Shown piece after piece: positions 50,202 to 58,894 of a stretch of 64,000 nucleotides of DNA. Positions within the stretch are counted from its first letter, which is position 1. Each line of letters starts with the position of its first letter. The position numbers and the translations under genes are program-made. Below the pieces are notes generated by a model. It did not search any database, was not told the origin of the DNA, and saw only the letters and a program-made list of their open reading frames with translations. The stretch comes from Bosea sp. F3-2 (lineage in GTDB: Bacteria; Pseudomonadota; Alphaproteobacteria; Rhizobiales; Beijerinckiaceae). The stretch is from the NCBI RefSeq assembly GCF_008253865.1, contig NZ_CP042331.1, positions 1,054,001 through 1,118,000 of the forward strand, written 5' to 3'.

Positions 50202-50209
50202 GTATACAA
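50202..50209. promoter_or_regulatory. GTATACAA site upstream of the hydantoinase gene
   Basis: The octamer is identical to that in the divergent promoter at 44980-44987 and lies 34 bases before the hydantoinase start. It is either a half-operator for the GntR regulator or, read as TATAC, part of a -10 element. Confidence 0.4.
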
Positions 50210-50369
50210 TTTGCACGCAATCGGTCAAACGGCCCGCAATGTTGCCTCCTGATTGGAGTGCGCCTTTGAGATCGTTCAGGAAGATGAGAGGGAGTGGCCT
50301 GCCCCATTAGGTGGCCCGGTTCGAATCTAATGCATGGTGGGCTTTGGTCCTGACCCTGTTTGTGGCCCA

Positions 50370-50511
50370 GGAGCTATGCAAGCGGTTCGAGGAGATGAGC
50401 ATCGCTCTGATCGGGAACTGCCCTCTCAAATTCTCCGCCACGATCAAGGCGGAGCTTCCCAAATGGGCCGGTCTCACCCGAGCCGCCGGCATCAAGATCG
50501 ACCCGCCCTGA
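50370..50511 (+). pseudogene. Bug/TctC-family solute receptor, C-terminal fragment
   Basis: The frame ends with CKRFEEMSIALIGNCPLKFS, AELPKWAGLTRAAGIKIDPP and a stop. The AELPKWA-x-AGI pattern is the C-terminus of tripartite tricarboxylate (Bug) periplasmic receptors. The preceding 290 residues are missing. Confidence 0.6.
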
Positions 50512-50631
50512 GCGGCGGAACGCTATATCCGTCGCTCCCTTTCCAGCAGTAATGTCCAAAAACCGATTGGCCTAACCAAGATTGGGGGCATCGCGCCGAC
50601 CTAAGACTCCGACACCGAGGCGGCGGAACGT

Positions 50632-51077
50632 GTCGTCGCCATCCCGGTTGCCGATGTTGATCGCGCGAAGAGCTTCTACAGCGGCCTGGGCTGGCGGTTG
50701 GACGCCGACTTCCCGGTGAGTGACGGCTTCCGGGTCGTACAGTTCACGCCTCCGAGCTCACCGGCTTCGATCCATTTCGGCACCGGGATCACCGCGGCCC
50801 CGCGCCGGGCTCGGCGAGCGGGCTCTACCTTGCTGTCTCCGACATCGAGGCGGCGCGGACACAACTCGTCAGGGGCGGCGCCAAGGTGAGCGAGGTGCTT
50901 CACCGGGCTGGCCCGGGGCAGCCGGCGATCAACGGCCGCGATCCAGAGGGGCGCAGCTACCTCTCCTATGCCACCTTCAGCGACCCGGACGGCAACAGCT
51001 GGCTCCTGCAGGAGATCACCCAGCGGTTTCCGGGGCGTGTGGACGGCGGCGATACCACTCGCATGGAAAGCCGATGA
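50632..51077 (+). pseudogene. VOC/glyoxalase-family protein, frameshifted and without start
   Basis: VAIPVADVDRAKSFYSGLGW, RLDADFPVSDGFRVVQFTPP, then after a frameshift near 50800 SGLYLAVSDIEAARTQLVRG and YLSYATFSDPDGNSWLLQEI. This is a complete VOC fold, but in two frames and with a stop (TAA at 50602) and no ATG in front. It was probably an intact glyoxalase/dioxygenase-like protein of about 150 residues. Confidence 0.72.
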
Positions 51078-51185
51078 CATACGATCAAAACGCCGCGACC
51101 AACGCTATTCCCTGTCCAATATAACGCCCAGAATAAATTCGCGATGCGATCTAGCAGGGCCGCTTCGCGCAACGAGGTGGCGATC

Positions 51186-51677
51186 ATGATCACGAGACGG
51201 TTTCTTCTGGCAGCGACAGCCGCCGGCGCGGTCGGTGCCAGCCTAGCTTGGCGCCCGCGCGGGGCCCACGCGGCAGGAGAGTTTTCCGTCAGGCACAGCG
51301 ACGAGGAATGGCGCAAGCTTCTGACACCGGAGCAATTTGCAGTACTGCGCCAAAGCGCGACGGAACGCCCCTATACGAGCCCACTCAACAAGGAGAAGCG
51401 CCGGGGTACCTTCGCCTGCGCCGGCTGCGACCAGGAGCTGTTCTCCTCCACGACCAAGTTCGAGAGCGGTACCGGCTGGCCGAGCTTCTGGGCGCCGATC
51501 GCAGATACCGCCGTCGGCACCGAGCGCGACACGTCACTGGGAATGGTCCGGCTCGCGGTGCATTGCAGCCGCTGTGGCGGTCATCTCGGCCATGTCTTCG
51601 ATGACGGCCCCAGACCTACGGGGTTGCGCTACTGCATGAACGGGGTCGCCATGGCCTTCAAGCCTCTGGCGACCTGA
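51186..51677 (+). CDS. msrB: Peptide-methionine (R)-S-oxide reductase, exported
   Basis: A 163-residue MsrB. A twin-arginine-like signal, MITRRFLLAATAAGAVGASL, ends near AHA, so it should act outside the cytoplasm. The zinc motifs are FACAGCDQELF and VHCSRCGGHLG, and the catalytic Cys is in GLRYCMNGVAM. The ATG at 51186 has GAGGTGG upstream; the longer frame adds a non-signal stretch. It is the first gene of a three-gene operon with a thiol-electron donor and MsrA, a full exported repair route for both Met-sulfoxide isomers. Confidence 0.95.
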   Translation: MITRRFLLAATAAGAVGASLAWRPRGAHAAGEFSVRHSDEEWRKLLTPEQFAVLRQSATERPYTSPLNKEKRRGTFACAGCDQELFSSTTKFESGTGWPSFWAPIADTAVGTERDTSLGMVRLAVHCSRCGGHLGHVFDDGPRPTGLRYCMNGVAMAFKPLAT

Positions 51678-51694
51678 GCGAAGACGCCACGCCG

Positions 51695-53563
51695 ATGACC
51701 CTGCTTCTGCTCGCCTATCTTGGCGGCGTGCTGACCATCGTCAGCCCCTGCATCCTGCCGGTGCTGCCCTTCGTCTTCGCGCGGGCCGGCCAGTCCTTCC
51801 TGCGCAGCACGCTGCCGATGCTGCTCGGCATGGCGCTAGCCTTCGCTGGCGTCGCGACGCTGGCGGCAGTCGGCGGCGGCTGGGCCGTCGAGGCCAATCA
51901 GTACGGCCGATTGGCCGCCATGGCGCTGCTGGCGCTGTTCGGCATCGCGCTGCTGTTCCCGGGGCTGGCCGACAGCTTCGCGCGCCCGCTCGTGGCACTG
52001 GGCGGACGGCTGTCGGAGGAGGCAGAGCAAGGCGGCAGCGGCTCCGGCGCTATCCTGCCCTCGCTGCTGCTGGGCCTCGCCACCGGCCTGCTCTGGGCGC
52101 CCTGCGCCGGGCCAATCCTCGGCCTCATCCTGACGGGTGCCGCCCTGCAGGGCGCCAATGCAGGCACTTCGCTGCTGCTCCTCGCCTACGCAGCCGGTGC
52201 CGCGACCTCGCTCGCGCTGGCGCTTCTGGCCGGCGGCAGGGTTTTCGCGCTGATGAAGCGCTCGCTCGGCGCCGGCGAATGGCTGCGCCGCGGCGCAGGT
52301 GTCGCGGTTCTCGCCGCGGTGGTGGCGATCGCGCTGGGGCTCGACACCGGTTTCCTGACGCAGGTTTCGCTGGCGAGCACGAATTCGCTCGAACAGCGGT
52401 TGCTGAGCCGTTTCGACACCGCTGCCGCACCGCAGCCCTCCACGCCCGCCATGACGGCCGGCAACGGCCCGGCCATGATGACCGGCGGCCCGGCAATGAT
52501 GAGTGGCAACACTGCCATGACGGGCGGCAACGCGCCCGCGATGATGAGTGCCAATCCGGCGATGATGGCGGCCAAACCTTCGGGTGCGGCGACCGACCTG
52601 CCGGTCGAAGGCGCCCTGCCGTCGCTTGCAGGCGCGGTCGAATGGCTGAATTCGCCGCCGCTCACAGCCGGCGGGCTCAAAGGCAAGGTCGTGCTGGTCG
52701 ATTTCTGGACCTATTCCTGCATCAACTGCCTGCGCGCCATCCCCTATGTCCGTGCCTGGGCGGAGAAGTACAAAGATCAGGGCCTGGTCGTGATCGGTGT
52801 TCACGCGCCCGAGTTCGCCTTCGAAAAGCGGATCGGCAATGTGAAACAGGCGGCCGCCGATCTGAAGATCGCCTATCCCGTCGCGATCGACAACGATTAT
52901 ACGATCTGGCGCGCCTTCAAGAACCAGTACTGGCCGGCGCATTACTTCATCGATGCCGAGGGCCGCATCCGCCACCATCACTTCGGAGAAGGCGGATACG
53001 AGGAGTCGGAGAAGGTCATCCAGCAGCTTCTGGCCGAAGCCGGGCGGGCCGATGTCGCAACCGGCTCCGTTTCGGTCAGCGCATCCGGGGCGGAGATGGC
53101 CTCCAACGAGGCCGATGTCCACTCGCCCGAGACCTATCTCGGCTACGAGCGCGCCGAGAACTTCGTCTCTCCGGGCGGCGCCGTCGAGGATGCCGCTAGC
53201 CGCTACGAACCCGGCATGCCGCGCCTCAACGAGTGGGGCCTCTCCGGCCAATGGACGATCGGCAAGGAACATGCGGCGCTCGATGCGCCGGATGGCGGCA
53301 TCACCTATCGCTTCCATGCGCGCGATCTACATCTCGTGCTCGGCCCCGGTGCCGATGGCAGGCCGGTGCGTTTCCGTGTCGCCATCGATGGTGCGCCGCC
53401 CGGCGCCGATCGCGGCATCGACGTCGACGCCGAGGGCAACGGCACCATCACGGGCCAGCGCCTCTACCAGCTCATCCGACAAAGCGGCCCGATCAAGGAC
53501 CGCACTTTCGAGATTACCTTCCTCGATGCCGGCGCCCAGGCCTATGCCTTCACCTTCGGCTGA
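51695..53563 (+). CDS. DipZ-like CcdA/thioredoxin fusion with Met-rich linker
   Basis: A 622-residue thiol electron conduit. Residues 1-220 form a CcdA/DsbD-beta membrane domain with Cys19 (IVSPCILP) and Cys137 (LWAPCAGP). Residues 253-291 are a linker with ten Met in PAMM-type repeats. Residues 300-450 are a TlpA-like thioredoxin domain with WTYSCINC (Cys342, Cys345). The last 150 residues resemble the beta-sandwich C-domain of DipZ. Electrons from cytosolic thioredoxin would cross the membrane to the exported MsrA and MsrB encoded on either side (gaps of 17 and 16 bases). Confidence 0.9.
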   Translation: MTLLLLAYLGGVLTIVSPCILPVLPFVFARAGQSFLRSTLPMLLGMALAFAGVATLAAVGGGWAVEANQYGRLAAMALLALFGIALLFPGLADSFARPLVALGGRLSEEAEQGGSGSGAILPSLLLGLATGLLWAPCAGPILGLILTGAALQGANAGTSLLLLAYAAGAATSLALALLAGGRVFALMKRSLGAGEWLRRGAGVAVLAAVVAIALGLDTGFLTQVSLASTNSLEQRLLSRFDTAAAPQPSTPAMTAGNGPAMMTGGPAMMSGNTAMTGGNAPAMMSANPAMMAAKPSGAATDLPVEGALPSLAGAVEWLNSPPLTAGGLKGKVVLVDFWTYSCINCLRAIPYVRAWAEKYKDQGLVVIGVHAPEFAFEKRIGNVKQAAADLKIAYPVAIDNDYTIWRAFKNQYWPAHYFIDAEGRIRHHHFGEGGYEESEKVIQQLLAEAGRADVATGSVSVSASGAEMASNEADVHSPETYLGYERAENFVSPGGAVEDAASRYEPGMPRLNEWGLSGQWTIGKEHAALDAPDGGITYRFHARDLHLVLGPGADGRPVRFRVAIDGAPPGADRGIDVDAEGNGTITGQRLYQLIRQSGPIKDRTFEITFLDAGAQAYAFTFG

Positions 53564-53579
53564 TCACGGAGATCCCGCC

Positions 53580-54317
53580 ATGCCCGTCAAAGCTCCTTCC
53601 TCCATGCACCGGGTCAGCCGCCGTGCCCTGATCGGCGTCGCCGCTGCCGCGCTCGGCGCCGTCGCCCTGAAACTCTCGCCGCTGGCTGCGGCCGAGGAGG
53701 CCCGCGCCATTCCAGCGCCCGTGATGGACGAGCCGGCGGCGCCCGGCGAGACGCAGAAGGTCGCGGTCCTCGCCGGCGGCTGCTTCTGGGGCGTCCAGGG
53801 CGTCTTCCAGCATGTGGAAGGCGTCAGCAGCGCCGTCTCGGGCTATGCCGGCGGCGAACGGGCCACAGCCGAATACGAAAAGGTCGGCACCGGCCGCACC
53901 GGCCATGCCGAGGCTGTCAGGATCGTCTACGATCCGCGCAAGGTCAGCTACGCGAAGCTGCTGCAGATCTATTTCTCCGTCGTCCACGATCCGACGCAAC
54001 TCAACCGGCAAGGCCCGGATACCGGCACGCAGTATCGTTCGGCGATCTTCCCGGCCGATGCCGAGCAGGCGCGCATCGCCAAGGCCTACATCGCCCAGCT
54101 CAACCAGGCCCGCGCCTTCGACGCAGCGATCGTGACGAAGATCGAGCCGGAGCGTACCTTCTACCCGGCCGAGGCCTATCATCAGGATTTCCTGACGCGG
54201 CACCCCTCGCATCCCTACATCGTCATCCACGACCTTCCCAAGGTCGAGAGCCTGAAACGCTTCTTTCCGGAGATCTACAGGGCGAAGCCGGTGCTCGTTT
54301 CGCAGATGGCGAACTGA
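53580..54317 (+). CDS. msrA: Peptide-methionine (S)-S-oxide reductase, exported
   Basis: A 245-residue MsrA. The signal peptide is twin-arginine-like (RVSRRALIGVAAAALGAVAL), which is unusual because many MsrA proteins are cytosolic. The catalytic motif is LAGGCFWGVQGVF, followed by GYAGGERATAEYEKVGTGRT, then GHAEAVRIVYDP and EAYHQDFL. No recycling-Cys pair is obvious at the C-terminus, so it may depend on the fused thioredoxin encoded upstream. It ends the operon. Confidence 0.94.
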   Translation: MPVKAPSSMHRVSRRALIGVAAAALGAVALKLSPLAAAEEARAIPAPVMDEPAAPGETQKVAVLAGGCFWGVQGVFQHVEGVSSAVSGYAGGERATAEYEKVGTGRTGHAEAVRIVYDPRKVSYAKLLQIYFSVVHDPTQLNRQGPDTGTQYRSAIFPADAEQARIAKAYIAQLNQARAFDAAIVTKIEPERTFYPAEAYHQDFLTRHPSHPYIVIHDLPKVESLKRFFPEIYRAKPVLVSQMAN

Positions 54318-54975
54318 GAGGCCAACTCGGCCTGTTGAGGCTGCCGTCTCGCCAGGTATGCCTCTGTTAAGCTGTGCCCGCCAGGGCTTCGCGCCCGATA
54401 TGTTGCAGCTCGCGCGAGACGGATGTCTGCTTTTAGGCAGAAGTCCAATGACCGGAATTGGCGCGAGACCGACAGCGGTCTACCGGCACTGACTTATCTG
54501 GAACGAAGGCTTGTCCGAGGCAGCAACCACTCCCGTTCTATTGCGTCGGATTTTCAACTCCACTCGCACGCCGCTCCATTCGTAGAATTGCTTCGGGCAA
54601 GTTGCGCGTGCCGTTATGAAATGCGCTTCGGCCTTTGAGCAATCGTCCCGCAGGAGATCTCGCTCGGCTGGTATAGAAGTTCGCTTCACAGACTTGCTCC
54701 CAGCCCGGACTCAGCTGCATTGACTTTGTCCACAGCGTCTCGACGGCGACGGACCGCACGTCATCGCTTCGCTCTAGTTGAAGCCCCAGCCAGCACCGCC
54801 TCCGACAAGACTCCGCCTCAACTTCCGGCGCCCACACAGGCCAGCAGGGCGAATCCAACCACCAGACCAAACTCGCCGCTGGGTAAAACTTGGGCGCGTC
54901 GTCACTACATTCTTGTAGAGCCGCATAGAGGCGTCAGTGGATGGCGCTGCGGATGATCTCGGGCCGGAGCCGCCC
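54318..54975. other. Intergenic stretch with no recognised gene
   Basis: About 650 bases without a supported gene. Near 54423-54464 is a degenerate motif (starting ATGTCTGCTTTTAGGC) that recurs in altered form at 59496-59537. The remainder shows nothing recognisable. Confidence 0.5.
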
Positions 54976-56763
54976 ATGGATAGGCAAGACAAGGACTTCG
55001 TGCGCGCTGGCAGTCTTCAGGAATTGAAGGCCAAGGGACGGCTCGTCGTGCACGGCCCCCATCGCCCGATCCTTGTCGTTCACGACGGCGGGCGCGTCTT
55101 CGCACTCGACAATCGCTGCCCCCATATGGGCTTTCCGCTCGATCGCGGCAGCGTCGAGGACGGCATCCTGACCTGCCATTGGCACCACGCCCGTTTCGAT
55201 CTGGCGAGCGGCTGCACCTTCGATCTGTGGGCGGACGATGTGCCGACCTGTCCCGTCGAGGTGCGCGCGGACGGAGAGATCTGGGTGAGCCCGTGTTTTG
55301 GCTATGCCGATCCCGCTGGACACTGGCGCAGCCGCCTCGAGGATGGTCTCGCCCACAATCTCAGCCTCGTCGTCGCCAAGGCCGTGCAGGGGGAACTGGC
55401 GGCGGGCGTGCCGCTGCACGACATCCTGCGGCAGGTTGCGCTGTTCGGCGCCGCCAACCGCGACGGCTGGGGCATAGGTCTGACGATCCTCACGGCCGTC
55501 GGCAACATCTTGCCGGTATTGGGCGAGGACGACGTCGACCTCGCCCTGTTCCACGGGGCCCGCCGCGTCGCCGCGGACTGCGACGGGCAAGCGCCGCGCC
55601 GGGAGCGCGCTCCGCTCGCAAGCCGGCCCGCTCGCGCCACTCTCAGGCGCTGGCTCCGGCGCTGGACGGAAGTGCGCCACCGCGAGGCAGCCGAGCGCAC
55701 CGTGCTCACCGCCATCGCAGCAGGCGCGGCGCCGAACGCGCTCGCGGAGCTGTTGGTCGCGGCCGCCACGGATCGCGCCTACGCCGACGGCGGGCATTCG
55801 CTCGATTTCATCAACAAGGCGCTGGAATGCCTGGACCTGATCGGCTGGGAGCACGCAGCTGCCGTCTTGCCGACGGTGGTCGGTCAGATGGTGGCGGCGC
55901 GTGGCGCCGAAGAGGCGACCGCGTGGCGCCAGCCGGCCGATCTCGTCGCATTATGCGCTAAGACCGCCTCCGAGTTGCCGCACCTGTTCGACGCCGCCGG
56001 CAGCGCTGGCCGCTGGGCGGATCACACGGCCCTGGCTGAAAGCCTGCTGGGTGACCAGGCGGACGCAATCATGGCTGCGATCAAGACGGCGGTCCGTGCA
56101 GGAGCATCTCCCGTCGATCTCGGCCGGTCGTTGGCCTATGCGGCGGCGCTACGCGTGGCGCGTTTCGGCAGCGCCAATGAGCACGCCGACTGGGAGACCG
56201 CCCACCATGTCTTCAGCTATGCCAACGCCATTCACCAGGCGCTCAAGCGGATCGACGCCGGGGCCGCGGACCATCGCGGCCCCGGCGACGGCGTGCGGGG
56301 CATCCTGCATGGGGCCATGGCGCTTTATCTTGCGCGCTATCTCAACGTGCCGCCTGCGCGCATGCCCGGCGAGGACAGCGACAGGCTGGATGACCTGCCC
56401 GCCGATGCCGCCGAGATCAGCGCTGCCCTGCTCGATGCGTTCGACCGGCAGCGGCAGGTCGATACGGTCGGGCGCTTGATTGCGCGCCATCTGACGCGCG
56501 GTCACCCGCCCCGCGCACTGATCGCGACCCTGGCGCACGCCCTGTTACGCGAGGATGCGGGCTTCCACGCCTATCAAATGCTCGAGGCGGGCGTTCGGCA
56601 GTTCGCCGAGTGGGGCGATACCGATGAGGGCCGGCGCATTCTGATCGCGGTCGGGCGCTACCTCGCCGCCCATTCGCCGACCGAACGCGCCGCCCTGCAG
56701 ACAGCCGACATCGCGCGCCGGCTCCTGCGCGGCGGCCAGCTTCATCAGGATGCCGAGACGTGA
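54976..56763 (+). CDS. Rieske [2Fe-2S] protein fused to a large helical domain of unknown function
   Basis: A 595-residue cytosolic protein. Residues 8-110 form a Rieske domain with Cys48-His50 (RCPHMGFPLD) and Cys67-His70 (TCHWHHARFD), the ferredoxin type seen in oxygenase systems. The remaining 480 residues are almost all alpha-helical, Ala/Leu/Arg-rich, with scattered His (WEHAAAV, WETAHHVFSYANAIHQALKR), and match no family I know. A metal or heme role for the helical part is possible but not shown. GGAG precedes the ATG at 54976. It converges on an HtrA-like gene. Confidence 0.8.
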   Translation: MDRQDKDFVRAGSLQELKAKGRLVVHGPHRPILVVHDGGRVFALDNRCPHMGFPLDRGSVEDGILTCHWHHARFDLASGCTFDLWADDVPTCPVEVRADGEIWVSPCFGYADPAGHWRSRLEDGLAHNLSLVVAKAVQGELAAGVPLHDILRQVALFGAANRDGWGIGLTILTAVGNILPVLGEDDVDLALFHGARRVAADCDGQAPRRERAPLASRPARATLRRWLRRWTEVRHREAAERTVLTAIAAGAAPNALAELLVAAATDRAYADGGHSLDFINKALECLDLIGWEHAAAVLPTVVGQMVAARGAEEATAWRQPADLVALCAKTASELPHLFDAAGSAGRWADHTALAESLLGDQADAIMAAIKTAVRAGASPVDLGRSLAYAAALRVARFGSANEHADWETAHHVFSYANAIHQALKRIDAGAADHRGPGDGVRGILHGAMALYLARYLNVPPARMPGEDSDRLDDLPADAAEISAALLDAFDRQRQVDTVGRLIARHLTRGHPPRALIATLAHALLREDAGFHAYQMLEAGVRQFAEWGDTDEGRRILIAVGRYLAAHSPTERAALQTADIARRLLRGGQLHQDAET

Positions 56764-56810
56764 TGAAGGGCGGCGGCCTGTTGCGCCCCAGGCGCAGCAT
56801 GTCGCGGGCC

Positions 56811-57821
56811 TTAAGCCCCCCACCGCTCCCGTGGCGTGAGCTCGACCACCTGCCTGCGGCCATTGCGCAGCAGATCGAAGGCGGTGGGCCGGCCGATCTT
56901 GTCCTCGGCCAAGAGGCGCACGAGTTCGTCGGCCCCGGAGACGCGCGTGCCGTCGACCGCCACGATGATGTCTCCTGCCCGCATGCCGGCCATATCCGCC
57001 GCGCCTCCGCTCTCGACGGAGTCGACCATGACGCCCGCCGCCTGAACGACGCCCGCCGCGACCTGGATGCGGCGCGTGATCACGGCCGGGTGCGCCGCGA
57101 TGCCGATCGAGGCCCGCCGGACCCGGCCGTGGCGGATGAGGCCGCCCATCACGAAGCTCGCCGTGTTCGAGGCCACCGCGAAGCTGATGCCCTGCGCCCC
57201 CATGATCATCGCGGTGTTGATGCCGACGACCTCGCCCCGCGACGACACCAAAGCCCCGCCGGAATTGCCCGGATTGAGGGCCGCGTCGGTCTGGATCACA
57301 TCGTCGATCAGCCGGCCGTTCTTGGCGCGCAGCGAGCGGCCGAGCGCCGAGATCACGCCGGCCGTCACCGTCGCCTCGAAGCCGAGCGGGTTGCCGATGG
57401 CGATGGCGATCTGTCCGCGCTTCAACAGCCCGCTGTCGCCGAGCCGGGCCGCCGGCAGGCTCACGGGCTGTTCGACATGGACGAGCGCCAGATCGGTGTC
57501 CGGGTCGTCGCCGATCAGACGCGCATCGAAATGCCGCCCGTCCGGCATCTGCACGCCGACCCGCGCCGAGCCCTGCGCCACATGGCTGTTGGTGAGGATG
57601 AGCCCGTCCGGCGACAGGATCACGCCCGACCCGGAGCCGGAGCGGTACCCGTGCCTGCGGACATCAAGCCTCACGACGGCCGGGCCCACCCGCTCCACCA
57701 CCTCGGTGACGGCGAGCGAATAGGCATCGAGCAGCGCGCCGTCGCCTGCGGGGGCGAGCGGGGGCGTGGACGAATCGAAGGCGTCTTCGTCGAGAACGAA
57801 GCGAGGTGTAACGTCGAGCAT
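56811..57821 (-). CDS. S1C (HtrA/DegP-like) serine protease with PDZ domain
   Basis: A 336-residue trypsin-like protease. The full triad is present: His in LILTNSHVAQG, Asp in DDPDTDLALVHV, Ser in NPGNSGGALVSS. A single PDZ domain (about 245-330) contains MAGMRAGDIIVAVDGTRVSG. No signal peptide or membrane anchor is visible at the N-terminus (MLDVTPRFVLDEDAFDSS), so it may be cytosolic, unlike typical DegP, or use an unrecognised export route. It is divergent from a related protein that has lost its triad. Confidence 0.92.
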   Translation of the reverse strand: MLDVTPRFVLDEDAFDSSTPPLAPAGDGALLDAYSLAVTEVVERVGPAVVRLDVRRHGYRSGSGSGVILSPDGLILTNSHVAQGSARVGVQMPDGRHFDARLIGDDPDTDLALVHVEQPVSLPAARLGDSGLLKRGQIAIAIGNPLGFEATVTAGVISALGRSLRAKNGRLIDDVIQTDAALNPGNSGGALVSSRGEVVGINTAMIMGAQGISFAVASNTASFVMGGLIRHGRVRRASIGIAAHPAVITRRIQVAAGVVQAAGVMVDSVESGGAADMAGMRAGDIIVAVDGTRVSGADELVRLLAEDKIGRPTAFDLLRNGRRQVVELTPRERWGA

Positions 57822-58024
57822 TGGCGGAACCGCCCTGCGTTGTTTGCCAGGATATGGCGACCCGGACCCCGCTGCAAAAGGGCTGAGCCCGGCGCGCTCC
57901 CGGTCGCACGCCCACCCGGTAAGCCGCCCGCTCCCGCCCTCGCCTGCCCATCTGGCTAGTGGACGAGATCCAGGCCCCGGCGCATCTCTACTGCATGCGT
58001 TTTCGCCAGCATTCCGGAGGCCCC

Positions 58025-58894
58025 ATGAGCATAGACCTACAGGATGTTTCCACGGCGCTGGCAGGAATCGTCCAGAGTCTGGCGCCGAGCCTCGTTTCGG
58101 TCATATCCCATCGCATGCAGGCGTCAGGCTTCGTCTGGCGCGAGGGTCTCATCGTCACCTCGGACGAAAGCCTTGCCGAGGACGGGGACGTGAGCGTGAC
58201 CTTGCCCGGTGGCGAGAGCATTGTCGCCCATCCCGTTGGGCGCGACCCGAGCACAGCCATCGCCGTGCTCAGGATCGACCGGTCTGATCTGCAGCCTGTC
58301 GCCATGGCGTCACCCCAGCTCGCGCCCGGCGCTCTCGTCCTTGCCCTGGGGGCGGAGGGCGGCGCACCGACCGCGGCCCTCGGCGTTGTCTCCGTAAGTA
58401 GGGAGCCCTGGCAGTCGATGCGCGGCGGCGACATTGACGCGCGCATCGAGCTCGATACCCGCCTGCGGTCGACGGCTGAGGGCGGCCTTGCGGTCGACGC
58501 CGCCGGGCAGGCTTTCGGCATGACGGTGTTCGGACCACGTCGGCGCGTCCTGGTGATCCCCTCGGTCACGATCGGCCGCATCGCGGCGAAGCTGGAGACC
58601 GATGGCCGGATTCCGCGCGGCTATGTGGGTCTCGGCCTGCATCCGGTCTCGGTCGAGGGCAATGGCTCAGGCGTCATGGTGATGAGTGTGGACCCCGAGG
58701 GCCCCGGAGCGGCGGCCAATATTCATCAGGGAGACGTTCTGGTGAGCTGGGACGGCAAACCCATCGGCAAGCTGCAATCCTTGCTGAGATCGCTCGGCCC
58801 CGACAGCATCGGAAAGCTCTTGGAGATCGAGCTGCGGCGCGGCGGCCAATTGCACCGGACAAAGCTTCAAATCGGTGAAAGGCCAGCGGCTTGA
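58025..58894 (+). CDS. HtrA-like protein lacking the catalytic triad (pseudoprotease) with PDZ domain
   Basis: A 289-residue HtrA-fold protein. Aligned by eye with the neighbour, the His position (LIVTSDES) is Glu48, the Asp position (DPSTAIAVLRID) is Ala78, and the Ser position (STAEGGLAVD) is Glu152, so no proteolysis is expected. The PDZ part is kept: GVMVMSVDPEGPGAAANIHQ and GDVLVSWDGKPIGKLQS. It may bind peptides, or form mixed oligomers with the active protease. There is no signal peptide. Its stop overlaps the LuxR-type gene (TTGA). Confidence 0.85.
   Translation: MSIDLQDVSTALAGIVQSLAPSLVSVISHRMQASGFVWREGLIVTSDESLAEDGDVSVTLPGGESIVAHPVGRDPSTAIAVLRIDRSDLQPVAMASPQLAPGALVLALGAEGGAPTAALGVVSVSREPWQSMRGGDIDARIELDTRLRSTAEGGLAVDAAGQAFGMTVFGPRRRVLVIPSVTIGRIAAKLETDGRIPRGYVGLGLHPVSVEGNGSGVMVMSVDPEGPGAAANIHQGDVLVSWDGKPIGKLQSLLRSLGPDSIGKLLEIELRRGGQLHRTKLQIGERPAA

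Noticed and set aside
50320..50345. GGTTCGAATC, resembling a tRNA T-loop and possible integration site
   Set aside because: The flanking bases do not form the T-stem or acceptor stem and no integrase gene is nearby.
52458..52580. Met-rich DNA repeat as a possible CRISPR-like or tandem repeat array
   Set aside because: The repeats are imperfect, in frame and lie inside a coding sequence as protein repeats. There are no uniform spacers.
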